From Chloroflexota bacterium (GTDB lineage Bacteria; Chloroflexota; Anaerolineae; Promineifilales; Promineifilaceae): a stretch of 13,711 nucleotides of DNA. The DNA is taken from contig CP070688.1 in the NCBI GenBank assembly GCA_020353135.1, positions 3,642,433 to 3,656,143 on the forward strand. The letters are read 5' to 3'. How positions within the stretch are numbered: position 1 is the first letter of the stretch; each line of letters starts with the position of its first letter. The notes beneath the pieces were generated by a model. The model did not search any database and was not told the DNA's origin. It saw only the letters and a list, made by a program, of their open reading frames with translations. Below, in pieces: positions 7,281-13,711 of this stretch. A program made the position numbers and the translations under genes.

Positions 7281-7308
7281 TTAGCTAATGTATGTTAGTT
7301 TAAGTATA
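7275..7308. other. Candidate tyrosine-recombinase core site (lox/dif-like inverted repeat)
   Basis: Seen: a 34-bp dyad with arms TATACTTTAGCTA (7275-7287) and TAGTTTAAGTATA (7296-7308). The arms are identical at 11 of 13 positions when one is reversed, and are separated by the 8-base spacer ATGTATGT. Known, from memory: this 13-8-13 layout is that of loxP, whose spacer read on one strand is ATGTATGC. Read instead as an 11-6-11 dif-type site (7278-7305), the spacer TGTATG and right arm TTAGTTTAAGT match E. coli dif (TGTATA, TTATGTTAAAT) at 5 of 6 and 8 of 11 positions, while the left arm matches poorly. Inferred: it is a binding and strand-exchange site for the recombinase encoded 94 bases downstream. 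The alternative is a plain operator. Confidence 0.6.
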
Positions 7309-7330
7309 CGTCTAATCATGGGTAATCTAT

Positions 7331-7375
7331 GCGCCCAAGATCCTCCACCCTATGGCTATGCAGTATCTTGTGCGC
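7331..7375. repeat. Inverted repeat in the recombinase leader
   Basis: Arms GCGCCCAAGAT (7331-7341) and ATCTTGTGCGC (7365-7375) pair at 10 of 11 positions across a 23-base loop. It lies in the transcribed leader, 26 bases before the ATG at 7402. It could fold as an RNA hairpin affecting translation, or be a protein-binding pair. No T run follows, so it is not a terminator. Confidence 0.5.
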
Positions 7376-7401
7376 CAGGCCGGGAATGGCGTTAGTTCAA
7401 C

Positions 7402-8502
7402 ATGGCGAACACGACAAAGCAGTTTCCGATCAGCGGTCGACCCCTGCCGGAGGGTCCCGTTTGGCTCTTGGAGACCAGTTTTCTGCTGGAGGCCGGGGCC
7501 CGTAGTCTGAAGACGGAGACGACGTATCGTAGTGGCTTGCGCCTTTTCGCCGATTGGCTTCAGTACTTCAAGCGTGACGGTTTCAGCGTCGAGGACGTCA
7601 TGCCACTGTCGCCGGAACCTCTTACTACAGCCACGGTGTTGAGTTTCCGTAATTGGCTTCTGGCCAATCGCGCCCAGTCGACGGCAACCACGTACATGGC
7701 GGCCGTCACCGGCTACCTGCATTTCCTTGATGGTCAGGACCAATTGCCGGGTAACATCCAGCTGGGCAAGTTGCAGCGCCAACTGGCTCGACGGCAGGTT
7801 GAACGGAACCAGGCCGAGACCGTTATCGACATGGACGCTGCTCGCCAGGCCATTCCTCAGATTGTCGCCTACTACGGAGATTTGCCCCTACCCTCGTCCA
7901 ACGACCGCTTCAATCGCCGGATGTCGCTTTTGCGGAACCGAGCGCTAGTCAATGTCTTGTACTCGACGGCCGCGAGGCTGAGCGAGGTCGTGGCCTTGAA
8001 TCGCAGCAGTGTCGATCAGGGGAACGCTAACTTCGCTGCAATTACCGGCAAAGGCGGCCGTCCGAGGACGCTCTACATCCGCAACTATGCCCGTAAGGCT
8101 ATTCGTGCGTATGTTCAAGAGCGGCTTGATGCAAATCCAGCGCTCTTTGTCGCCCACAGCCGAAACGCTGGCGGGGCACGACTGTCTGCGACATCAGCGC
8201 ACAACGTGGTCAAACGAGCGGTGAAGGCTCTAGGACTGCATCAGAGCCTATCCGCCCACGACTTCCGTCATTTTCGAGCGACTCAGCTCCTACGTGAGGG
8301 TATGCCGATCGAGGTCGTGCAGGAGTTTCTTGGTCACACAGACATCTCGACGACGCGCGGTATTTATGCCCCGGTTTTGGGTGTGCAGGTCGTATCGGAG
8401 TGGCTTGACAACGTGGACGTGGCACCGCAAAAAGCGGCCGGCGAAGATGATACACGTACTGCGGAATCGCCGGACGATTACGAATTCGTACCCGGACTGT
8501 GA
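7402..8502 (+). CDS. Tyrosine recombinase (XerC/XerD-like integrase)
   Basis: Seen: 366 residues. An N-terminal SAM-like core-binding domain (about 20-125) precedes a complete catalytic domain (about 140-338): R192 in ARLSEV, K217 in GKGGRPR, H286 and R289 in HDFRH, H312 in LGHTDISTT and nucleophile Y322 in IYAPV. All six catalytic residues are present, so it should be active. An acidic tail of about 25 residues follows. It is longer than XerC/XerD (about 300) and near XerS in length. The ATG at 7402 is the first possible start (in-frame TAG at 7393) but lacks a clear ribosome binding site. Neighbours are housekeeping genes with no other mobile genes, which argues for a resident Xer-like enzyme over a phage integrase. 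It converges on the ABC gene with 21 bases between. Confidence 0.93.
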   Translation: MANTTKQFPISGRPLPEGPVWLLETSFLLEAGARSLKTETTYRSGLRLFADWLQYFKRDGFSVEDVMPLSPEPLTTATVLSFRNWLLANRAQSTATTYMAAVTGYLHFLDGQDQLPGNIQLGKLQRQLARRQVERNQAETVIDMDAARQAIPQIVAYYGDLPLPSSNDRFNRRMSLLRNRALVNVLYSTAARLSEVVALNRSSVDQGNANFAAITGKGGRPRTLYIRNYARKAIRAYVQERLDANPALFVAHSRNAGGARLSATSAHNVVKRAVKALGLHQSLSAHDFRHFRATQLLREGMPIEVVQEFLGHTDISTTRGIYAPVLGVQVVSEWLDNVDVAPQKAAGEDDTRTAESPDDYEFVPGL

Positions 8503-8523
8503 CGCCCGACGACAAGCCCTAGA

Positions 8524-10506
8524 TCAATGCGACAGCGAGAGTCGCTCAGCCGACTCGGAATGATCTGGCATCTCATCCTCTGAGTCCATGGGAGCGTTGA
8601 ATTGTGTCTCGTAGAGAGAGGTGTAGAGTCCGCCTTTCTGGATGAGGTCCGAATGGGTTCCCGATTCTACCAGCCGTCCCTGATCCATGACCAGTATCTT
8701 GTCCGCGGCCAGAATAGTGGACAACCGATGGGCGATCACCAGGCTCGTGCGGCCCTCCATCACATGCTGCAGAGCCTCCTGGATCAACGCCTCTGACAGG
8801 GAATCAAGATGAGATGTGGCCTCGTCCAGGACGAGGATCTGTGGATCTTTCAGTATGACGCGGGCGATGGCGATCCGCTGGCGTTCGCCTCCGCTAAGTC
8901 GATAGCCTCGCTCTCCCACTACTGTGTCATAACCGTCCGGCAAGGACATGATGAAATCGTGAATGTTGGCCGCTCTGGCAGCGGCAACCATTTCCGCGTC
9001 CGTTGCACCGTCGCGCGCGTAGAGCAGATTGGCCCGAATCGTATCATAAAACAGAAATGTGTCCTGGGTGACCATGCCCACATTCAGCGCGAGTGACTGT
9101 AGCGTCAAGTCGCGTAAATCGCGCCCATCCAGAAGAACCCGCCCAGCGCTTGGGTCGTACAACCTGGGGATCAGATAGGTGATGGTAGTCTTGCCTGCAC
9201 CGCTAGGGCCGACCAGGGCGACCAACTGGCCAGGTTTTATCTCGAAATTGACGTCGGTCAAGGCCAAGCGCAATTCCTGCGGCTCGGCGGTGGGCTTGTC
9301 ACCGTTGCTTTGCTTGCCTCTCTTGAGTAGCGCGCCGCGGTCGGCGCCCCAGCCGAAGCGTATTACCTCGGCAAGGCCTCCGCCCTCGCCTTCGAGGTAG
9401 CTAAACGATACATCTTCGAATATCAATGAGCCCGAAACTGAGTCCGGTTCAATAGCGTCTTCTTTTTCACTGATCTCTACTGGAATATCGAGGGCCTCAA
9501 AAACGCGCTCAAAGCTGACCATGCTCTGCGCAAACTCAACCGGCGCGTTCGTCAGAGCGATTAACGGTCCATAGAGCTGTCGCAAATAGGCGCTAAAGGC
9601 CACCAACGTGCCAATGGTGAATGCGCCGCTTAACACAAGCCGGCCGCCGCCCCAGTAAACGAGCGCTGTGCCAATCGCGCCAACAAGAGAGAGCCCAAGC
9701 ATGAACCATTGGCCCACGACGGCCGACTCCACCCCGACGTCGCGCACCCTGCGCGCATCGCCGGCAAATCTATCGCTTTCGCGTTTCTCGCGGCCGAACA
9801 ACTTGACCAGCAGCGCGCCGCTAATGTTTAAGGTCTCGTTCATACTGGCATTCATCTCGGCGTTCAACTCCATTGAGCGCCGCCGGATCTCACGCAATCT
9901 TCTAGCGACCCGGCGCGCGGGGAGCACAAACAAGGGCAGAATCGCCAGGCCTAACAGGGTCAGTCGCCATTCGATCACAACCATGATGGCTAGGACAGAG
10001 ACCAGCGTAATCGCGTTAGAGACGATGCTCACCAAGGTGCCAGTTACGGCCCGTTGGGCGCCAACGACGTCGTTGTTAAGGCGCGACATGAGTTCTCCGG
10101 TACGTGTTCTGGTGTAGAAACGCAAGGACATCCGCAGCATGTGGTCGTAAAGCGCCCTTCTGAGATCGTATATCACCCCTTCCCCGACCCCCGCGCTCAG
10201 TCGACGCTGTATCACGCCAATCAGGCCGTTGAGCAAGGGCACGGCGACCAGGGCCAGCGCCAGCCGGTTCAATTGCTGGACGTCTTCATTGGGCAAAGCG
10301 CTGTCGATTAGCTCCTTCAAGAGGATCGGAGGTATTAAGGACAATCCGGTTATGGCAAGAATGGTCAGCAGCAGGGCCAAAACGCTGAATCGATATGGTC
10401 TAGCGAACGTCCAGACGCGTCCGAGCAAGTGTCGCGTGACGCGCTGCTTATCCTGGCGCTCGTCGTGACTCATGAAGGCCCACCAACCGCCACTATGAAA
10501 ACCCAT
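8524..10506 (-). CDS. ABC exporter, fused permease and ATPase (MsbA-like)
   Basis: Seen: 660 residues. An N-terminal six-helix exporter domain (about 38-325; hydrophobic segments near 40-60, 82-98, 160-180, 183-198, 264-288) is followed by an ATPase domain with Walker A GPSGAGKT (433-440), Q-loop Q481, signature LSGGE (537-541), Walker B ILVLD with catalytic E562, and H-loop H593. All ATPase residues are intact, so a homodimer is likely. The substrate (lipid, drug or peptide) cannot be told. Odd: between the A-loop region (VSFSY, ending at 370) and LALTDVNF (about 414) there are about 40 residues where most relatives have only a few. AGGAGAG precedes the ATG. It lies 50 bases after the FHA pair; a TATACT at 10539-10544 could give it its own promoter. 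Confidence 0.93.
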   Translation of the reverse strand: MGFHSGGWWAFMSHDERQDKQRVTRHLLGRVWTFARPYRFSVLALLLTILAITGLSLIPPILLKELIDSALPNEDVQQLNRLALALVAVPLLNGLIGVIQRRLSAGVGEGVIYDLRRALYDHMLRMSLRFYTRTRTGELMSRLNNDVVGAQRAVTGTLVSIVSNAITLVSVLAIMVVIEWRLTLLGLAILPLFVLPARRVARRLREIRRRSMELNAEMNASMNETLNISGALLVKLFGREKRESDRFAGDARRVRDVGVESAVVGQWFMLGLSLVGAIGTALVYWGGGRLVLSGAFTIGTLVAFSAYLRQLYGPLIALTNAPVEFAQSMVSFERVFEALDIPVEISEKEDAIEPDSVSGSLIFEDVSFSYLEGEGGGLAEVIRFGWGADRGALLKRGKQSNGDKPTAEPQELRLALTDVNFEIKPGQLVALVGPSGAGKTTITYLIPRLYDPSAGRVLLDGRDLRDLTLQSLALNVGMVTQDTFLFYDTIRANLLYARDGATDAEMVAAARAANIHDFIMSLPDGYDTVVGERGYRLSGGERQRIAIARVILKDPQILVLDEATSHLDSLSEALIQEALQHVMEGRTSLVIAHRLSTILAADKILVMDQGRLVESGTHSDLIQKGGLYTSLYETQFNAPMDSEDEMPDHSESAERLSLSH

Positions 10507-10556
10507 GAAACTCTCCTGTGCTCAGGTATTGGTCTGCTAGTATAGCGCCACCCACC

Positions 10557-11006
10557 CTATTCGGAAACCGCCAACTCGAGTTCGAGTGTGGTCCGGCCGA
10601 CGGTGATAATGTCATCGCCAGTTACGACCGTTGGCGATTCCAGCAAGGCGTCGTTCAGTAACGTGCCGTTGCGACTGTCCAGATCCTCCAACCACCACTG
10701 ACTGCCAACGCGTGATATTCGCGCATGCTCATTCGAGGCAAAGACATCGTCGAGGACGACGACGTTGCTTGCGGCTCGGCCAATGGTCGTCTCCATGTAC
10801 AGGGGATATTCTGGGCCAAACTCTTTATGGCCTTCAGATTCTACTACTACACGAAGCGAACCCATCTTAATGGCCCGGCCGTTAGCCGCGCCGATAGTGG
10901 TCAACTTGATATCCCGATAGATGAGCCAGGCCAGAAGCCCGAAGAATGACAACAACAATAGAGCCGAAAGAAGGCGCAGGATGAGCAGAACGACGGCCGG
11001 ATTCAT
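10557..11006 (-). CDS. Membrane-anchored FHA-domain protein (FhaB-like)
   Basis: Seen: 149 residues with one N-terminal membrane helix (about 4-30) and a C-terminal FHA domain (about 65-145). The residues that bind phosphothreonine are all present: GR (76-77), SNEH (91-94) and NG (113-114). Known: FHA domains read phosphothreonine made by Hanks-type kinases, and the Mycobacterium FhaB has the same short layout. Its ATG overlaps the stop of the preceding FHA gene (ATGA, 11003-11006), so the two are translationally coupled. No kinase, phosphatase or cell-wall gene is visible in the window, unlike the Actinobacteria locus. A role in envelope or division signalling is therefore inference. Confidence 0.87.
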   Translation of the reverse strand: MNPAVVLLILRLLSALLLLSFFGLLAWLIYRDIKLTTIGAANGRAIKMGSLRVVVESEGHKEFGPEYPLYMETTIGRAASNVVVLDDVFASNEHARISRVGSQWWLEDLDSRNGTLLNDALLESPTVVTGDDIITVGRTTLELELAVSE

Positions 11007-11779
11007 GGCAGTTCGTCCCGGAAAAGCTCCCGGGTGATGTCATCGGATGCAGAATTCGAAATCCTGCCTGGTTTTGCGTCGATACTTTCTTGGCCAAATA
11101 TGATTGCCGCACTGCCTAGCCTGATGACGTCACCGGGATTGAGGCCCTGTTCGTGAACTGCTCGGTCGTTGACGATAGTGCCTGCGCGGCTCCCCAGATC
11201 AAATATGACAAAGCGGCCGCTACGCCAGCGAATTTGTGCGTGCTTTCGGCTGACGCCCGGTTCTTCCAGCACGACATGGTTATCCAGTGCGCGACCTATC
11301 GAGGTAACCGCGCGGCCGAGCGTCACGTGGCGTCGCCCGTTGACGATCAGGAATGCGTCAATACGTTCAAGAGGTGCCGTTGGCGACTTCTTACGGATCA
11401 GTACCGCCGTCGGTTCATCTTGCGGTGCAGATAGATGCGCTGTGACCCTGGCCATGCCTTTTGCGACCTTCTCATCCGCCCCTAATTCGATTTGTGCGTC
11501 GCCCGCAAGAACCATCTTTCCTTCGGCGGCCAGCCGGACTAGCAATTCCTCCAGGAATTCGGCGGCACCGGGTGTCTGCGACATCAGCTGCGAGAGGGTA
11601 TCTGGATGCAAGCTGATCTCATATCGGTTGGCCAGCATATCATCTTGCCTGCTTCGTTCGACGGCCGCGGCCAACGCCCCGGCTGCCTCAGCCATGATGT
11701 ATTGTTCGCCTAGGAGGCGGTCGACCGATCCTTCAACCAACTCGCGAGCGAATTTCTCAAAACGGGTCAATGGGCTCAT
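11003..11779 (-). CDS. DUF3662 and FHA domain protein (FhaA-like)
   Basis: Seen: 258 residues. The N-terminal DUF3662-type domain (about 1-115) begins with the familiar LTRFEKFARELVEG pattern; a Pro-rich linker follows, then an FHA domain (about 140-230) with GR (162-163) and SRKH (177-180). Odd: the usual Asn-Gly is Ala-Gly (SRAGT, 197-201), which may weaken or alter phosphothreonine binding. No signal peptide or membrane helix is seen, so it is probably cytoplasmic, working with the membrane-anchored partner encoded downstream. Start: the ATG at 11779 lies 9 bases from a consensus -10 and has no Shine-Dalgarno, which suggests a leaderless message. Known: FhaA proteins are regulators of cell-wall synthesis in Mycobacterium; whether that holds here is unknown. 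Confidence 0.88.
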   Translation of the reverse strand: MSPLTRFEKFARELVEGSVDRLLGEQYIMAEAAGALAAAVERSRQDDMLANRYEISLHPDTLSQLMSQTPGAAEFLEELLVRLAAEGKMVLAGDAQIELGADEKVAKGMARVTAHLSAPQDEPTAVLIRKKSPTAPLERIDAFLIVNGRRHVTLGRAVTSIGRALDNHVVLEEPGVSRKHAQIRWRSGRFVIFDLGSRAGTIVNDRAVHEQGLNPGDVIRLGSAAIIFGQESIDAKPGRISNSASDDITRELFRDELP

Positions 11780-11787
11780 ATGAGCGG

Positions 11788-11816
11788 ATTATAGGGAGGC
11801 AAAAACCACCCGTCAA
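11788..11816 (-). promoter_or_regulatory. Promoter of the FHA gene pair, leaderless arrangement
   Basis: On the minus strand TTGACG (11816-11811), a 17-base spacer and TATAAT (11793-11788). Only 8 bases separate the -10 from the ATG at 11779, so the message should begin at, or one or two bases before, the start codon. Confidence 0.8.
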
Positions 11817-11833
11817 TCGGTCCGGGAAGCCGG

Positions 11834-11861
11834 TTGCTTAGGCGTTGGCGTCCTGTATACT
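11834..11861 (+). promoter_or_regulatory. Possible promoter of selD
   Basis: TATACT at 11856-11861 with a weak -35 TTGCTT at 11834-11839 and a 16-base spacer. It would give a leader of about 120 bases before the ATG at 11987. It is divergent from the FHA promoter. Confidence 0.4.
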
Positions 11862-11986
11862 AACCGTCCGTCAGGCGTTCGTTCCAATTCGCCCGACATT
11901 AGTTTCTAGTTAGTGATCCGCAAGGCCTCTGATCGCATCATCTGTGGACGGATTTCGAGGGCAAAGCTCAGCAATCAACGGCAGCA

Positions 11987-13036
11987 ATGACAACAAGTGG
12001 AAAGAAGATCAGGTTGACATCATACGCTACTTGTGCGGGTTGAGCGTCAAAACTCGGCGCGGCCGATCTGGCGTACGTGTTACAGCCTCTACGAGATATC
12101 TTTGATCCACAGCAATTCCCGGAATTGCTGGTTGGTCTGGCTGCGGCCGATGATGCAGCCGTCTATCGCTTGAACGACGATCAAGCTATTGTCACGACCA
12201 CGGACTTCTTTCCTCCGGTGGTCGATGACCCATATGATTTTGGTTCGATTGCCGCGGCAAACGCGCTTTCGGACATCTACGCCATGGGCGGTAAGCCGCT
12301 ATTTGCCATTAACCTGGTGGCATATCCAGATGGGCTTGAGTTGAACTTCTTGCGCGAGATCCTGCGCGGCGGGGCTGAAAAAGTGGCCGAAGCCGGAGCC
12401 GTCATCGCCGGTGGGCATAGCGTTACTGATCAGGAACCAAAATACGGCCTGGCGGTAACCGGATTGGTGCATCCCGGCCGCATCGTGACCAAGGGTGGCA
12501 GCCGGCCAGGTGATATGCTTCTGCTCACCAAGCCGCTGGGAACTGGCGTGGTAACCACTGCTTTGAAGCTGCGAACTGCCTCCATGGAGCATGTCGCCGC
12601 CGCAGTATTGAGCATGAAGGAGTTGAATGTCCGAGCGGCGTCCGCCGCAACCCAACTGGGCGTCAAGAGCATGACCGATGTCACCGGTTTCGGCCTGCTT
12701 GGTCACGCACATGAAATGGCCCATCTGGCTCAAGTAGATTTCCGTATCCGGATCGCGGCGCTACCTTGGCTGAAAGGCGCTTTAGAGTACGGTCACTCTG
12801 GGGCGTTTCCCGGCGGCATGTCAAACAACCAGCACTATTTCGCTCCCTGGGTGAAATTCGACGGTGAGATTTCGCCGCTGATGCAAAAGATGCTATGGAC
12901 GCCGGAGACCTCTGGTGGGCTGTTGGTGGCCGTTCCAGTCGATCGGGCTGATGAGTATTTGGGCCAGTATGCGAACAGTGTAGTAATCGGCGAGGTTACA
13001 GATGGCGATGGTCACATTGAAGTCGCCAGCGACTAG
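11987..13036 (+). CDS. selD: Selenide, water dikinase (selenophosphate synthetase), selenocysteine-containing
   Basis: Makes selenophosphate from selenide and ATP, the selenium donor for Sec-tRNA and selenouridine. Seen: the frame without stops begins at a GTG at 12077, but that lacks the family N-terminus. Reading upstream through an in-frame TGA (12041-12043) to the ATG at 11987 gives IRLTSYATCAGUASK, which aligns with E. coli IRLTQYSHGAGCGCK. The TGA falls exactly on catalytic Cys17 and the essential Lys is kept (K22). The protein is then 349 residues, normal for SelD. Further motifs: ADDAAVY (about 54-60), TTDFF, SDIYAMGGKP, AGGHS (about 141-145) and MTDVTGFGLLGH. The next upstream in-frame stop is at 11930, and 11987 is the only ATG between. 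No Shine-Dalgarno is obvious. selA, selB and selC are not in the window but are implied. Confidence 0.92.
12054..12066 (+). promoter_or_regulatory. Candidate bacterial SECIS hairpin in selD
   Basis: TCGGC (12054-12058), loop GCG, GCCGA (12062-12066): a 5-bp GC-rich stem beginning 10 bases after the TGA, with a G as first loop base 16 bases after it. Known: bacterial SECIS elements lie within the coding region just after the UGA and have a short stem with a G near the start of the apical loop. The position fits; the lower stem is poor. Confidence 0.5.
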
Positions 13037-13108
13037 AAGCAGGCTGAACTCTTCGCCAGGTGTGCACTGTGATTTGCGGGCTGCCAGAGTCTGAAGGGAA
13101 CTGTTTTC

Positions 13109-13711
13109 ATGGAGCGAACTGTACCAAGCCGTGGGAGCGATGAGATAGCACTGTACCTTCGCACATACTATTCGTTGTTGCGCAGCAGCCGAGAGGTACA
13201 GATCAAGACGCTAGTTGAGGCTCATACGCGGATGAACTCTGCCCTTCACGTCGACGCCGACGAAACATGGCCGGACATGGCAGCGTTCATCTACGTCATT
13301 CTACGAATGCCAGATTGCATTTCCGCCACGCATCTCGTCGTAATGGGCCAGTCCGAGAAGGTCTTTCGGGAGCACGGCTACGCAGATGTTGAAAGCTGGA
13401 AGGAAGTCAACGCGCCCGGCCGGAGACGGCGCATTTTCGACGATGGCGCCGGCACTCTGGCAGTCTATATTGCCAGCCGCTCGGACATTGACGATCTGAT
13501 CCCTTCGCTGACGGCCTATCAGATCGAACGACGCAAGATGTTCTTCTTGCTGCAAGAACCTGAAACGATCAGTTTGTTGGAGCAGCATACCGGTAAATCA
13601 CTGGCTGACACGCAATTGGCCGAGTTGTCGCGCCTGAGTGGAATTCCTTTGGACGATCTGGACCGGCTGCGTCGCATATGGCGTGACAAGATGCCACAGA
13701 ATCTGTTGAAG
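13109..13711 (+). CDS. Uncharacterised protein, N-terminal part (partial)
   Basis: Seen: an open frame of 201 codons from the ATG at 13109, running off the right edge without a stop. AAGGG at 13094-13098 lies 10 bases before the ATG. The codon choice resembles the neighbouring genes. The protein is soluble-looking, with no signal peptide or membrane helix. Features include PGRRRRIFDDG (103-113) and IASRSDIDDLIPSLTAYQIER (from 121), then an alpha-helical, charged region. I recognise no catalytic motif; it resembles uncharacterised proteins I associate with Chloroflexota, but that is only an impression. It lies 72 bases after selD on the same strand with no terminator visible between, so co-transcription with selD is possible. 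Function unknown. Confidence 0.75.
   Translation, partial: MERTVPSRGSDEIALYLRTYYSLLRSSREVQIKTLVEAHTRMNSALHVDADETWPDMAAFIYVILRMPDCISATHLVVMGQSEKVFREHGYADVESWKEVNAPGRRRRIFDDGAGTLAVYIASRSDIDDLIPSLTAYQIERRKMFFLLQEPETISLLEQHTGKSLADTQLAELSRLSGIPLDDLDRLRRIWRDKMPQNLLK

Noticed and set aside
7252..8502. Integrated phage or genomic island
   Set aside because: No second copy of the repeat, no phage or conjugation genes, and the flanks are glgB and an ABC exporter. The recombinase looks resident, though an old remnant cannot be excluded from one window.
11169..11783. 204-codon open frame on the plus strand
   Set aside because: Antisense to the DUF3662-FHA gene; low-complexity Ser/Ala/Arg composition typical of a shadow frame.
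1..13711. CRISPR arrays, insertion sequences, defence or biosynthetic clusters
   Set aside because: No regularly spaced direct repeats, transposase motifs or cluster-type enzyme sets were seen on either strand.

Overview
The window looks like a core-genome stretch of a moderately GC-rich free-living bacterium, most likely Chloroflexota (Anaerolineae-like). This is an inference. It rests on a DUF3662-FHA protein translationally coupled to a short membrane-anchored FHA protein (a pair typical of Actinobacteria and Chloroflexota), an archaeal-type phosphoglycerate mutase (apgM) in a bacterial setting, a lysine 2,3-aminomutase, and a selenocysteine-containing SelD. There are no phage, IS or plasmid genes apart from one tyrosine recombinase.

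Left part (1-3616): the 5' part of an isoaspartyl peptidase/L-asparaginase gene on the minus strand, cut just after its catalytic Thr; tRNA-Asn(GTT) on the plus strand with a perfect-consensus promoter and a strong terminator; apgM (plus), convergent with kamA (minus); then tRNA-Gly(CCC) (minus), also with a perfect-consensus promoter and its own terminator. Middle (3617-7161): an OmpR-type regulator with a degenerate receiver domain (plus), rpsT with a TTG start (minus), and glgB (minus). Centre (7162-8502): a complete tyrosine recombinase gene. Its promoter is fused to a 34-bp inverted repeat built like a recombinase core site (13-bp arms, 8-bp spacer, lox/dif-like). Right part (8524-11779): an ABC exporter behind two FHA-protein genes, all minus strand, with an apparently leaderless promoter at the first FHA gene. 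Right end (11987-13711): selD on the plus strand, whose true start lies 90 bases upstream of the open frame because an in-frame TGA encodes selenocysteine, then the start of an uncharacterised protein that runs off the window.

The two most noteworthy points are the recombinase with its adjacent core-like site, which resembles the one-recombinase XerS/difSL and XerH/difH arrangements, and the selenoprotein SelD that a standard gene caller would truncate. The Sec codon in SelD implies that selA, selB and selC exist elsewhere in this genome, since none is visible here. No stretch over 300 bases is empty: the largest protein-free gap (3470-3802) holds tRNA-Gly and two promoters, and the gaps at 7162-7401 and 11780-11986 hold the promoters and repeats listed.
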